A stretch of 64,000 bases of DNA from Budorcas taxicolor (taxonomy: Eukaryota; Chordata; Mammalia; Artiodactyla; Bovidae): contig NC_068913.1 in assembly GCF_023091745.1 (NCBI RefSeq), positions 17,688,001 to 17,752,000 on the forward strand, given 5' to 3'. The notes under the pieces are model-generated. The model ran no database searches, had not been told where the DNA came from, and was given only the letters and a program-made list of their open reading frames with translations. Of the stretch, positions 45,034 through 56,200 are shown one piece after another (positions within the stretch are counted from its first letter, which is position 1; every line of letters starts with the position of its first letter). Both the position numbers and the translations under genes were made by a program.

Positions 45034-47443
45034 TTGGGCAAGCTATTTCTTTTTTCTATTAAACTTTTTATATTGTATTATAGTATGGCTAGTTGACAAT
45101 TGTGTGACAGTTTCAGGTGGAAAGTAAAGGGTCTTGATCATACATATACATATGTCCGTCTCCTCCAAACTCCTCACCCAGCCAGGCTGCCATGTACCCC
45201 TGAGCAAGAGCACTGAGCAGCTGTGCTGCACAGTAGCTCCCTGTTGGTTATCTGTTTTATTTTTTAATTAAACTTATTTATTTATTTTACTTTATAATAC
45301 TGTATTGGTTTTGCCATACATCAACATGTATCTGCCACGGGTGTACATGAGTGGAAGGATAATTACTTCACAGTATTGTGTGGGTTTCCGCCAGACATCA
45401 ACATGAATCAGTCGTATTCTTATGTCCCCTCCCTCGTGGACCTCCCTCCCCATCCCACCCCTCTGCGTTGTTACTGAGCCCCGTTTGAGTTCCCTGAGTT
45501 ATACAGCAGATTCCCATTGGCTGTCAGTTTCACATATGATAATGTATGTCTCCATGTTATTCTCCATGTATCCCACCCTCTCCTTCCTCCCGCCACGTCC
45601 ATAAGGCTGTTCTCTGTCTTCCTTGCTGCCCTGCAAATAAGTTCACCAGTACTATCTTTCTGCATTCCATATGTATACCTTAGTACATGACTCTTACTCA
45701 CTTCACTCTGTGTGATAGTTCTCGGTTCATCCACCTCATTAGTACTGACTCAGACGCATTCCTTTTTATGGCTGAGTATTATTCCATTGTGTGCGTGTAC
45801 TACAACTTCTTTATCCATTCATCTGTTGGTGTACATCTGCGTTGCTTCATGTCCTAGCTATTGTAAATAGTTCTGCAAAGAACATTGGGGTACATGTCTT
45901 TTTCAAGTACAGTGTCTTTTTCAATTTTGGTTTCCTCAACATATGTGCCTAGGAGTGGGATTGCTGAGTCGTATGGTGTTTTTATTCCTAGTTTTTTAGG
46001 GAATCTCCATACTGTCTTCCATAGTGGCTGTATCAATTTACATTCCCATCAACAGTGCAAGAGGATTCCCTTGTCTCCAGGATTTATTGTGTGTAGATTT
46101 TTTGATGATGGCCATTCTGACTGGTGTGAGATGATATCTCATTGTACTTTTGATTTGCATTTCTCTAATAATGAGTGATGTTGAATATCTTTTCACATGT
46201 TTATTACACCGTATGTCTTCTTTGGAGAAATGTCTGTTTAGGTCTTTTGCCCACCTTTTGATTGGATTGCTTGTTTTTCTGGTCTTGATTTGTATGAGTT
46301 GCTTATATATGTTTGAAATTAATTCTTTGCCAGTTGTTTCATTTGCTGTTATTTTCTTCCATTCTGAGGCTTGTCTTGTCACCTTGCTTATAGTTTCCTT
46401 TGCTGTGCAAAAGCTTTTTAAGTTTAATTAGGTCCCACTTGTTTATTTTTTGTTTTTATTTCCATTACTGTAGGAGGTGGGTTATAGAGGATCTTGCTTG
46501 ATTTATGTCATAGAGTGTTCTGCCTATGTTTTCCTCACAGAGTTTTGTAGTTTCAGGTCTTACATTTAGCTCTTTAATCCATTTTGAGTTTATCTCTGTG
46601 TGGGGAGTTGGGAGTTGTTCTAATTTCTTTCTTTTACACATAGCTGTCCAGTTTTCTCAGCAGCACTTATTAAAGAGATTACGCTATACCATTGTATATT
46701 CTTGCCTCCTTTGTCAAATGGAAGGTACTGACAGGGCATGGGTATATCTCTGGGCTCTCTGCTTCCTTCCATTGGTCTGTATTTCTGGTTTTGTGTCAGT
46801 GCTGTCTTGATGACTGTAGCTTTGCAGTGTAGTCTGAAGTCAGAAAGACTGATTCCTCCAGTTTCATCCTTCTTCCTCAAGATTGCTTTGGCTGTTTGGG
46901 ATCTTTTGTGTTTCCATATGAATTGTGAGATTTTTTTGTTCTAATTCTGTGAAAAATGCCGTTGGTAATTTGGTAGGGGTCACATTGAATCTGTAGATTG
47001 CATTTGGTGGTATTGTCATTTTCACAATATTGATTCTCCCTACCCAGGAACATGGGATATCTCTCCATCTGTTTGTGTTGTCTTTGATTTCTTTCATCAG
47101 TGTCTTACAGTATTCTGTGTACAGCTCTTTTGTCTCCTTAGGTAGGTTTATTCCTACGTATTTTATTCTTTTGTTGCAATGATGAACAGGATTGATTCCT
47201 TAATTTCTCTTTCTGATATTTCATTGTTAGTGTATAGAAGTGCAAGTGATTTCTGTGTATTGATTTTGTATCCTGCAATTTTGCTAAATTCACTGATTAG
47301 CTCTAGCAACTTTCTGATAGTGTCTTTAAGGTTTTCTATGTACAGTATCATGTTGGCTGTAAACAGTAAGAGTTTTACTTCTTCTTTTCTCATCTGTATT
47401 CCTTTTATTTCTTTTTCTTCTCTGATTGGGCAAACTGTTTCTT
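45034..47443 (-). mobile_element. L1, 5'-truncated, minus strand, with two consecutive 3' ends
   Basis: A 2.4 kb reverse L1. From right to left it reads ORF2 reverse-transcriptase core (minus frame 47163-47393, block NMILYIENLKDTIRKLLELI), ORF2 C-terminal part (46038-46382, block STSLIIREMQIKSTMRYHLT), 3' UTR and an A-rich stretch (45250-45295). A second L1-type 3' end then follows (45052-45245) with its own A-rich tail. TTGGGCAAGCTATTTCTT (45034-45051) and TTGGGCAAACTGTTTCTT (47426-47443) form an 18-base target duplication with two mismatches enclosing the whole. The coding frames are broken. Confidence 0.9.
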
Positions 47444-47540
47444 ATAGCTTGGCCCTTTAATTGAGTCATAAACAATCCTGTAACAGAAAGAAAACACACA
47501 TTTTGCTTCACTTGATTTTTTCCTTTTTTTTTCTTGATTG

Positions 47541-47808
47541 CTATTGCTAAGTCACTTCAGTCATGTCTGACTCTGTGTGACCCCATGGACAGCAGCCCAC
47601 TAGGCTCCCCCATCCCTGGGATCCTCCAGGTAAGAACACTGGAGTGGGTTGCCATTTCCTTCTCCAATGCATGAAAGTGAAAAGTGAAAGTGAAGTCACT
47701 GAGTTGTGTCCAACTCTCAGCGACCCCATGGACTGCAGCCTTCCAGGCTCCTCCATCCGTGGGATTTTCCAGGCAAGAGTACTGGAGTGGGTTGCCATTG
47801 CCTCCTCC
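47541..47808 (-). mobile_element. Bov-A2 SINE, full length
   Basis: Minus-strand two-monomer copy with the linker GTGAAAAGTGAAAGTGAAGT. T-rich text ending TTTTTTTTCTT is present on both sides and is a likely target duplication. The GCT-triplet end is shortened to GCTATTGCTAAG. Confidence 0.95.
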
Positions 47809-47895
47809 ATTTTTTTTCTTTATATATATATCTCTCTCTCTCAACATGAACATAGAATAAATACCAATTATAACATTTGTATGTAAACACTTATT

Positions 47896-48101
47896 GTGCT
47901 ATGCTTAGTTGCTCAGTCGTGTCTGATTCTTTGCAACCCCATGGACTGTAGCCTGCCAAGCTCCTTTGTCCATGGGGATTCTGCAGGCAAGAGTACTGGA
48001 GTGGGTTGCCATGCCCTCCTCCAGGGGATCTTCCCAACCCAGGGATCAAATCTGGGTCTCCTGTATTGCAGGCAGATTCTTTACCATCTGAGCCACTAGG
48101 G
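47896..48101 (-). mobile_element. Bov-tA SINE with 11-base target duplication
   Basis: Minus-strand copy from GTGCTATGCTTAGTTGCTCA to GAGCCACTAGGG. AAACACTTATT flanks it perfectly (47885-47895 and 48102-48112). Confidence 0.96.
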
Positions 48102-48219
48102 AAACACTTATTAGGACAAAGCTAAAATAAGTTGTAAAGTACAGTATTGATCAGCAGTAGACTTACCTTTAACTTCTACCATGTTATTCTAAATAGACAA
48201 TAACACATCTTAAATTTTT

Positions 48220-48740
48220 ATATTTAATTGTAGTAAAGTACCTGTAAGTTTTACCATCCTAACCAGTTTTACATGTACAGTTCCCTTAAGTACATTCACA
48301 AAGTTGTAAATCAGTCTCTAGAACTCATATTGCAAAACTCAAACTCTCTACCTACCAATCAAACAGCAGCTTTCTGCCCTCCTTCCTCCAGCCCCTGGCA
48401 ACCACCATTCTACTTTCTGTCTCTATGAATTTGACTCTTCTAGGCATCGCATATAAGAGTAATCACACAGCATGTATCTTTTCATGACTGACGTTTTACT
48501 TGGCACGATGTCGTCAGGATTTATCCGTGTCATAACATATGTCAGAATTTTCTTCCCTGAGAGGCTGAATAATACTTCCTTCTATGTATATACCATACTT
48601 TGTCTATCCATTCATCTGTTGATGGATAGTTGGGTTTCTTCAGCTTTTTGACTCTTGTGAATCATGCTGCTGTGAACATGGATATGCAAATATTTCTTCA
48701 AGACCCTCCCTGCTTTCAGTTCTTTTGGGAATTTTTTCGG
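48220..48740 (-). repeat. Ancient L1 fragment, minus strand
   Basis: Reverse old L1 text: CTACTTTCTGTCTCTATGAA, GGCTGAATAATACTTCCTTC, ATTCATCTGTTGATGGATAG, CATGCTGCTGTGAACATGG. Strongly diverged, no open frame. Confidence 0.72.
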
Positions 48741-48949
48741 CTGTGACTTACAGCTATGCACAGAGCTACATACGTACTCTCTAAACATTTAAACAATATG
48801 GGCAGGAAGGAGAAATGAAGGAGGGGACAGTCACTCCCAAAATCAGGCAGATGAATCTCTGTCAGCCCTGGAAGGTTATCTCAGCTTCAATGTGTCTGTG
48901 AAGTATTGTTTGTGAGTCAGCTCTATTAGAGTCTCCTAGAATGCTAGCT

Positions 48950-49222
48950 CGGAGGAGGCAATGGCACCCCACTCCAGCACTCTTGCCTGGAAAATCCCAT
49001 GGACAGAGGAGCCTGGTAGGCTGCAGTCCATGGGGTCGCGAAGAGTCGGACACGACTGAGCGACTTCACTTTCACTTTTCACTTTCATGCATTGGAGAAG
49101 GAAATGGCAGCCCACTCCAGTGTTCTTGCCTGGAGAATCCCAGGGAAAGGGGAGCCTGGTGGGCTGCCGTCTGTGGGGTCACACAGAGTCGGACACGACT
49201 GAAGTGACTTAGCAGCAGCAGC
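48950..49222 (+). mobile_element. Full-length Bov-A2 SINE with perfect target duplication
   Basis: Plus-strand two-monomer copy from CGGAGGAGGCAATGGCACCC to the AGC-triplet end. AGAATGCTAGCT flanks it exactly (48938-48949 and 49223-49234). The match to the family pattern is very close, so it is probably a young insertion. Confidence 0.97.
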
Positions 49223-49234
49223 AGAATGCTAGCT

Positions 49235-49722
49235 AAAAATTTAGATTCTTTGGCTGTTCACTGAACTGAGCAAGTCTGCATCTCCCATGAGACTCGGGAA
49301 TTTGTACCCCTGGTGATTGTCACACACTCTGATGTGAGATGCAGTGCCCCACCGGGCCATGTAGGAGATGTCGATGCATTTGAAGGTCCTGCTCTCTGCT
49401 GCTCTTAGCCCCTGCTTTCCCTTAGTGCACGTTTGTCCCAGGCTCGCCCATGATACACTTTCTTTTCCATCCTGTCTGTATATTATAGTCCAACTAGAAG
49501 TTCCATAAATATAAGAGGATGGCCAGGCCCGAGTTTTCAGTCCTAAACTTTGATCGCCTCCCAGTCGGGCTCCTCCTTCCTCAGGAGGCTAATTGGCGAT
49601 TCACTGTGGCTCTTTACCTGCTTCTAGTTAGTAGACGGGTGTACAGGTTAGGACTTTGTCCCTCAGACCTTGTGGTGTTGAGTTTTACCTGAGTTACTAA
49701 AGGGGCCAAACCACTTGTCTTA
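49235..49722. other. Single-copy stretch without recognised gene
   Basis: Moderate GC content, no recognised repeat, no supported exon. Confidence 0.4.
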
Positions 49723-49737
49723 TATGAGCATTTTTAA

Positions 49738-49848
49738 AAAAGTGTTTATTTTTAATGGAAGGATAATTGCTTTACAATACGTTGTTGGTTTCTGGCATAC
49801 ATTAGGATGAATCAGCCATGGGTATACATATGTCCCCTCCCTGTTTCT
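49738..49848 (-). mobile_element. L1 3' UTR fragment, minus strand
   Basis: A short reversed L1 3' end: GGAAGGATAATTGCTTTACA, GAATCAGCCATGGGTATACA, TGTCCCCTCCCTG. It lies between ATGAGCATTTTTAAAA (49723) and ATGAGCATTAAAA (49849), which look like its target-site duplication. Confidence 0.82.
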
Positions 49849-49861
49849 ATGAGCATTAAAA

Positions 49862-50172
49862 CTATTTTTAATTTCTTGGCTGTGCTGAGTCTTCATTGCT
49901 GTGCAAGCCTCTCTCTAGCTTTGGTGAGCGGGCGCTGCTCTCTAGTTGTGGGTTTCTCCCTGCAGGGGCTTTTCCTATTGGAGAGCTTGGGCTCGAGGCA
50001 CATAGGCTTTCATACTTGCAGCTCTCGGACTCTGGAGCACAGGCTAAGTAGTGGGGGCACACGGGCTTAGTTGCTCCATGTTACGTGGGATCTTCCCTGA
50101 CCAGGGATCAAACCCATATCTCCTGCAGTGTCAGGCCGCTACTTTACCACTAAGCCACCAGGGGAGCCCCCA
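49862..50172 (-). mobile_element. CHR-type cetartiodactyl SINE, minus strand
   Basis: A 300-base tRNA-derived SINE read in reverse: TTTCTTGGCTGTGCTGAGTC at its 3' end, GGGCTTAGTTGCTCCATG in the body, and the tRNA-like head ACCACTAAGCCACCAGGG ending GGAGCCCC. ATGAGCATTAAAA on the left and ATGAACATTTTAAA on the right (from 50173) form an imperfect target duplication. CHR SINEs are shared by ruminants, hippos and whales and are older than Bov-tA. Confidence 0.88.
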
Positions 50173-50186
50173 CATGAACATTTTAA

Positions 50187-50695
50187 ATGTGACATGCAGT
50201 GATCCTCAGGACAGCAGTGTCACATGCTCATATCGTATAATCAAATGAGAAGTGTGACGTCTTCAGTAAAGCAGGCCAGCTTCTTTGCATTTTGAAATCA
50301 AACTCCCGTTCTTCATCTAGGATAACGTCACACCACCTCATCACATTTGTCACACGTGGCTTTGCTTCTAAGTTGTGATCTGTGGTTTGCAAGTGATTCA
50401 TTTTTAATATCAACTTTTCTTCAAATAATATGGTATATTTTCAGAAATACTCTCTTCCTTTTAAAGTAATGATGCTGACAAAATATATACTTTATTTTTA
50501 GTGAAAGGAGCTGAGGTGGAAAGAAAGCCCTAATACGAAGCTTGCTCTTGTTATGACTGGCCACTTTTCCCACGGTGTGCTTTGAATGAAATTTCTATTC
50601 CTTAATTGATTTGATACTCCCATAATTTTCAGTTTGGGGCTAATTTCTACAACCAGCTTTTGTGATTACATTTTGTTGGCTGAAAAATCTCCTCT
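50187..50695. other. Single-copy stretch without recognised gene
   Basis: AT-rich, with no recognised repeat or supported exon. Confidence 0.4.
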
Positions 50696-50705
50696 AGGAT
50701 GCAAA

Positions 50706-50880
50706 CTGATTGAAGGTGGGAGGAGAAGGGGACAACAGAGGATGAGATGGCTGGATGGCATCACTGAATCAATGGACATGAGTTTGAGTAAGCTCCGGGA
50801 GTTGGTGATGGACAGGGAAGCCTGGCGTGCTGCGATTCATGGGGTCACAAAGAGTCGGACACGACTGAGCGACTGAACTG
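50706..50880 (+). mobile_element. BovB extreme 3' end
   Basis: A 175-base plus-strand BovB end from about TGATTGAAGGTGGGAGGAG to CGACTGAACTG. AGGATGCAAA (50696-50705) and AGGATGTAAA (50881-50890) flank it as a likely target-site duplication. Confidence 0.93.
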
Positions 50881-51140
50881 AGGATGTAAATGCTCTGAGG
50901 GCAGGGCTGGTATCGCCATAGTTCACATGGTACCCAGTGTGATACGTGGCACGGAATAGATTGTTGTTGCTTTCAGTCACTGAGTCATGTCCGACTCTTT
51001 GCCATGGACTACAGCCCGCCAGACTCCTCTGTCCTCCACTCTCTGCTGGAATTTGCCCAGATTCATGTCCACTGAGTCAGTGATGCTATCTAACATAATA
51101 GGTATTCAGCAAATATTTGTTGAATGAATGAAACAACATG
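50881..51140. repeat. Old L2-type repeat split by an older BovB-like insert
   Basis: The outer text (GCTCTGAGGGCAGGGCTGG before 50969 and TTCAGCAAATATTTGTTGAA after 51106) follows an old L2-type repeat end. The break in the middle is the insert described separately. Confidence 0.5.
50969..51106 (-). mobile_element. Diverged BovB-type 3' end, minus strand
   Basis: Minus-strand text GTTGTTGCTTTCAGTCACTG, CAGCCCGCCAGACTCCTCTG, ATGTCCACTGAGTCAGTGAT. The last block matches the BovB 3' coding end read in reverse, which separates it from Bov-tA. It is more diverged than other BovB copies here. Confidence 0.75.
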
Positions 51141-51219
51141 AAGCTGATTGTAGTATGTTTCATGTTCTGCTTTTATTGTTTCTGCTGGAAATTTTCTTTG
51201 CACTGTTCTCGTACACTAC

Positions 51220-51392
51220 TTACAGGGAGAGCTGGGTTAGATCCCTGGATCGGGAAGATCTCCTGGAGAAGGAAATGGCAACCCACCCCAGTAATCTTGC
51301 CTGGAAAATTCCATGGACGGAGGACTCTGGTAGGCTACAGTCCATCGGATTGCAAAGTTGCACACGACTGAGCAGCTTTACTTCTTACACTA
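51220..51392 (+). mobile_element. Bov-tA SINE, 5'-truncated
   Basis: Plus-strand piece starting within the head (GAGCTGGGTTAGATCCCTGG) and ending near CACACGACTGAGCAGC. The overlapping frames at 51128-51550 and 51138-51371 run through it and are not genes. Confidence 0.92.
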
Positions 51393-52490
51393 CAACTCTT
51401 TGGTCCTTATCAGAACTCAGTTTCAAGACACTGACAGCTTATCTACCTACTATCTCTGATTGGACCAATGGATGCTGTAGGTGGAGCACACATTTGATCT
51501 CATGGTATCCCTTATTTCTATGTGGAAAACTGACTGAGCAGAACTTCTGACCCCAGCCAGTAACTCTGCAAGTTTATTCTGTTGGTTGGAAAGGAGGCAA
51601 GACACTCCCGCGTGTGAGTGACTTGGTGCCAGTGAGCTCTGCCTCAGTTGCATTGTTGGTGATGGATCAGTGCCATCATTTTTCCCCAACAACAGGCAGC
51701 ACATTTGAGTCTTTGTTTCAGGATACCAGATAAACTGGTAGAGTGAGCCTGTTTTTTTTTTTTTTTTCCCTGTTTATAGATTTAGGTTTCAAGCCCTACA
51801 CATTGAAAATCCTTCTTTTATCAGTCCTGTTTGTTTGCAGCGGGGTCTGGAGATGTGTAGTCAGCGGCCTGCTCAGAGCTAACCTTTGTATAGTGGGTTC
51901 TTTCAGCAGCATCTTGGGATCCAGGGTCAGGAATGATGAGCCGCCCAACATACTCTTGCAGGGTATAAATTTACTCTGATTTCGGAAAGCTATCAAAAAA
52001 AAACCAAACCACTTTTGAAGGCATATTTGTATAGCGTGATACAATAGTCTACAAATGTAGAAGCACAAAATTACTTTGGCCTTTTGAGTGTCTAGTCTTC
52101 CAATCTAAAGAAATGCCTGGGCTTATGTGTTTAACGTAGTGTTAAATTCTTAATTGATGTTTTGGATTGCTTGAAATCTTTCAGAAAATTTTTTACCCAT
52201 AGCTACATAGTAACAAGACTCAGAACTAAAGAAATCTGGAATCGTGGGATGAATTAATTAAGAGCAGGCCGGGAGGACTGATCATTGAGTCTGACTTCTG
52301 TTGGATTTTCGGGTATTCTTACTTCCTTGAATAGATGTCCTTAAGTGTCCATTGTGACCTTCAGCTTGCCGTGCAGTAAGCAAAATTTTAGCTGTATGAT
52401 TTTAATAGCAGTCATAAATTAAAATCCATTATGTTGCCTAAAAGTTGTATATAAATATGTGTTAAAATTAAGATTCACACTGTGTGTGTG
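51393..52490. other. Single-copy stretch without recognised gene
   Basis: No known repeat. T run at 51752-51767 and A run at 51996-52003. No supported exon. Confidence 0.4.
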
Positions 52491-52686
52491 CACGCATGCT
52501 CCGTTGTTCAGTCGTGTCTGACTCTTTGTGACCCCATGGACTGTAGCCTGCCTAGTTCCTCTGTCCATGGCATTTGCCAGACAATAATACTGGAGTGGGT
52601 TGCCATTTCCTTCTCTGGGGGATCTTCCTAACCCAGGGATCATACCCGAGTCTCCTGCATTAGCAGGTGGATTCTTTACCACTGAG
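52491..52686 (-). mobile_element. Bov-tA SINE
   Basis: Minus-strand copy from TGTGTGTGCACGCATGCTCC to ATTCTTTACCACTGAG. TCACACT occurs on both sides as a probable short target duplication. A short TG run lies at its left end. Confidence 0.94.
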
Positions 52687-53534
52687 AGTCACACTAATAT
52701 CTTATAAAATGCATTGCGTGTTCTACTGAACCCTTAATTTTAATTTTTCTCCATATTTTAACAGTCATTTATAATTCTTTTCAGGAGCTCTTCGTGTGTG
52801 TGTAGAATTATCTTTAAACTATCCCCCTCTCACATACAGTTGAATCAACAGTGTTAACTACATTTATCAGAATGATGCCAGTGTGTTAGTTGTCAGCATC
52901 CTTAGCTAATTTGGGTGTCATAATCTTGGTATGCGCATTTAATATATTCTTGGTGCCATTTTCATTTGCTTTTCTTTAATTCCTCACTGGCTTGAACCTT
53001 TCCCTCTGCGTGTTTGCTGACTGCGGTCCCCTCTCCATGGCTTAGGTGCTTTTATTCTGGGCTTCTTGTGGGGTCACTGTCGTCGTCAAGCGTCCTGGCC
53101 TGACAGCGGCAGGCTCCTGGGCATGGCACAGCTTTGGCAGTTAGTCCTTCTGCTTTCTCTCTGTCCCTCCTTTCTTCATTATAGTGGAAAACAGGGAGCG
53201 TGTGGACAATATTCTCAAAACAGAACGGAACTGGAGGAGACTTAAATATAATGTGTATGAAACCGAGTTGGATAACCTGTCTTGAGTACTGAGAAGCTGC
53301 GTGGTGGTACATGATGACTTGGTGCTGTCAGCAGACTTGGATTCCAACACCAGGTCTGCCATCCTTAAATGGCTATTACAAAGCGGACCTCGCCACACTG
53401 CATGGGGCACTAAATGAGTTTATAGGAGAGCACTTCCCTCACCTCTCCTTGCTGAAGATCATGGCAACAGCTATTCACAACGTCTCCCGTCTTCCTCTCT
53501 GCCGTTAGTGTTTAGCATGTTTTCTCATTTAATC
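52687..53534. other. Gene-free stretch
   Basis: Single-copy DNA. 53010-53330 is more GC-rich and contains minus-strand open frames (53052-53410) without recognisable domains or splice support. Confidence 0.4.
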
Positions 53535-53750
53535 TGTGTGTGCACATGCAGTCACTCAGTTGTGTCTGACTCTTTGCAGCCCCATGGACTGTAGCCCGCC
53601 AGGCTGTCTTGTCTGTGAAATTCTCCGGGCGGTAATACCAGAGTGGGTTACCATGCCCTCCTCCAGGAGACCTTCCCCACCCAGGGATCGAAACCTGTGT
53701 GTCTTGCATCTCCTGAATTGGCAGACGGATTCTTTACCACTAATGCCACC
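53535..53750 (-). mobile_element. Bov-tA SINE, near complete
   Basis: Minus-strand copy from TGTGTGTGCACATGCAGTCA to the head TCTTTACCACTAATGCCACC. Moderately diverged (GGCTGTCTTGTCTGTG in the body). Confidence 0.94.
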
Positions 53751-53754
53751 ATAA

Positions 53755-53905
53755 TGCCTTATTATATGTCACGATTCCCATTTTTCAGATGAGGAAATTG
53801 AGGCTCTGAGAAATTCAGTAATGTGCCCAAGGTCATGGATTTGGTAAAGGCGTTGGGTTGAGTTCTGTCAGTTCCAAAGCCATTCTGTTGCCACTGTGCC
53901 AGGCC
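53755..53905 (+). repeat. MIR-type ancient SINE
   Basis: Clear MIR core: CCCATTTTTCAGATGAGGAA, TTGAGGCTCTGAGAAATTC, GTGCCCAAGGTCATGGATTT. The most recognisable MIR in the window. Confidence 0.82.
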
Positions 53906-54889
53906 TCCTTGGGTAATGAGTATGTGACTGAGGAATGAAAAGGAGTTAATGGAGAGGCCATTCCACTGTTCTTTCCACTACTTCACTCTGTGAATGACTA
54001 ATAAGCAAACACTCCCACAGGGTATTTGCATTTTAAAAGAGGAGCTCATTAACCCTAATGAATCTCTAATTGGTAGAATTGTGGGGGGGATGTTTCTGAG
54101 CACTGGGGCTTTCTCCTGTGTCTTCAAGGTGTCTGGCTATCCTTTTCTCCTCCGTAGACGATCAGCTATTCTGGAATCAGAATCATGCGGTAGAATGCAG
54201 TCACAATCTGCTAGTCTGCCCCAAATGCAACTGAATGAATTAACAGGGAGTTGTAAAAAGAGTCATCTAAAGGAAAAGAAGTGTGAGTTAACATTGCATA
54301 AAATGAACGCTCAGGAACTAAATAACAAATTTGACAATGTGGAGGATCTTAAAAGTCAGTAAAAATATTTCATATTCAATTTTAACTTCAGAAATGTTAC
54401 AGTAGCATTTCCTGTAGTGTTGACACGCTGCAGGATTTTAATAGAGTGAATAAAGTGGTTTTCTAGTCAAAAACATGGTGAAAATTTCTTTTTAGTTTCT
54501 TTACTGAATTTTTCAGAGCCTTTACTATGTCAGAGTACATTGAAAATCAATCAGAAGGGAATGCATTTGGTAGGTTTCTCCTCATACTTTTGATCAGAGA
54601 GCCATGTTTTCCATGGGAACCCCTTGAAACTAGTGTTTTGAAGACTGCGTTCTCAGATATGAAGCTCTAGATAATCCCTCTATAATGAAAGAGAGAAAAC
54701 AGGTTTCTGTGTTCAGAGTTTTTCATCTGTAGGCAGGCTCCAGTGCTGGCCACACCAGGCCATTTCCTGTCCTGGATTCTAGGGTGTTCCAGTAATACCA
54801 CCCTCCTTACCCAGATAAGATCTGGACAGTTTAGTTAAAAAAAATAAAGACAGATGAAGAACAGAGTCTCATCTTTATTGCCTATAAAG
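53906..54889. other. Gene-free stretch with one long chance frame
   Basis: A 122-codon plus-strand open frame lies at 53994-54362. It has no recognisable domain, no start context, and no donor splice signal after it, although a pyrimidine-rich acceptor-like text (TTTTCTCCTCCGTAG) ends at about 54159. I do not call it a gene. Confidence 0.4.
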
Positions 54890-55385
54890 CTGGTGTTGAA
54901 GAATGTGGCTTCTGTCAAGAAGCAAATGGGTTTCCTGTTCTGAACCCCATTAGGTTGACCTCCACCCTGTCACAGAGTGTGCTGGGCTGGGGCAGCCCTG
55001 CTCCAGTGGGAGGGCCCCTGGGCAGGGTCAGAGCAGAGGGGAGTGGGGAGGGGAGTGAGACAAGAAGAACCCCCTTAGCTTTGCCCTCCCACATCACCAG
55101 CCCAGTGACAAGAATGCAGGGAGAGACTGGGGGGATGTTAGTAACTAGGGTTTCCTCCACACGAAGGAGGCCTGAAGAGTGAGTGTACTCCCTGACTCAC
55201 CCACCACCCCCTCCCCGAGAGAGAGCTCCTCTGGGTGATCCAGAGAGGCATTCAGGTTCCCCTGGCATCGCTGGCAGCGGCTCCTCTTTCCTTTTCCCTT
55301 GTGCCTGGTGCTCATTCTTCATCACATCTCTCCTCTCCCTCCACCCGGGTCACCCAGTAGAATGAGATCATGAAGACATGCTCAT
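54890..55385 (-). other. GC-rich block with minus-strand polyadenylation signal
   Basis: About 500 bases are clearly richer in GC than the surrounding DNA. On the minus strand the block ends with GGCAATAAAGATGAGACTC (about 54870-54890), which contains AATAAA. No A tail follows. It could be the 3' UTR of a minus-strand gene, an old retrocopy of a 3' UTR that lost its tail, or unrelated GC-rich DNA. Short frames at 54915-55160 and 54955-55182 have no recognisable product. Confidence 0.35.
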
Positions 55386-55489
55386 CACCAGCCCTTTCTC
55401 ACCTCCTTATATAGCATAATTCAGCTTTTTATCCTGGAAGAGGTAGGCTCTAAAATAGAGATCTGGAAACTACAGCCTGACTCAACCCA

Positions 55490-55680
55490 CTTTTGTAAGT
55501 AAAATTTCATCGAAACACAGCTCCACTCAGCAGTTTATACATCTGTGGCTGTTCCCAGCTACAGTGGTAGACTGGAGAAGTTTTGACAGAGAAACCTAAA
55601 ATGTTTCCTGTCTAGCCTCACTAGGCTGAAATACACATGAAATTTCACTTCAGTCCTTTAAGTTCTGAAAGAGCTTAGTT
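55490..55680. repeat. Ancient interspersed repeat, family unassigned
   Basis: Text with GGAAACTACAGCCTGACTC, TAAAATTTCATCGAAACACA and AACCTAAAATGTTTCCTGTC follows a familiar old mammalian repeat. I cannot name the family with confidence. Confidence 0.45.
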
Positions 55681-55710
55681 AGTATGCATAAAGCCTTTCT
55701 TCTTTAAATT

Positions 55711-55847
55711 GCCAGGCTCCTCTGTCGATGGAATTATCCAGACAAGAATACTGGAGTGGGTAGCCATTCCCTTCTCCAGGGGAATCTTCCTGACTCAGGG
55801 ATCGAACCTGGGTGGATTCTTAAACGTCTGAACTGTCAAGAAAGCCC
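55711..55847 (-). mobile_element. Bov-tA SINE, truncated
   Basis: Minus-strand copy lacking its 3' third; it starts at GCCAGGCTCCTCTGTCGATG. The head is also shortened (TGGGTGGATTCTTAAACG). Confidence 0.92.
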
Positions 55848-55934
55848 ACAGTGTAAAGTCAGGGAGGAGGGAAGTGGGGATAAGAATCAACTGTGGTGTT
55901 ATAAATCTATGAAATGTTAATACTATGAATTTTT

Positions 55935-56145
55935 TTCTTTTTTTTAATTGAAGTATAGTTGCTTTACAGTATTGTGCCTGTCTCTGCTGTACAGAAAAGT
56001 GACCCAGTTATATACACATACAGATTCTGCTTCAATAATCTTTTCCATTATGGTTTATCCCAGGAGATTGGATATGGTTCCCTGTGCTATACAGTAGGAC
56101 CTTGGCGTATATCCATTCTACATGTAATAGTTTGGGTCTGTTTTT
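55935..56145 (-). mobile_element. L1 3' UTR fragment, minus strand
   Basis: Reversed L1 3' end: TTTTTTAATTGAAGTATAGT, TTTCCATTATGGTTTATCCC, TGTGCTATACAGTAGGACCT. It is homologous to the start of the L1 at 22227-22430, which carries the same blocks. Confidence 0.88.
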
Positions 56146-56200
56146 GTTGTCTTTTTCCTTTTAAATAGCTGAGTTGCAAATGAAAGTTTTGAATCTATGG

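Noticed and set aside
53994..54362. 122-codon plus-strand open frame in unique DNA
   Set aside because: No domain and no donor splice site after it; the acceptor-like text inside it lacks a partner. Chance frame is the simpler reading.
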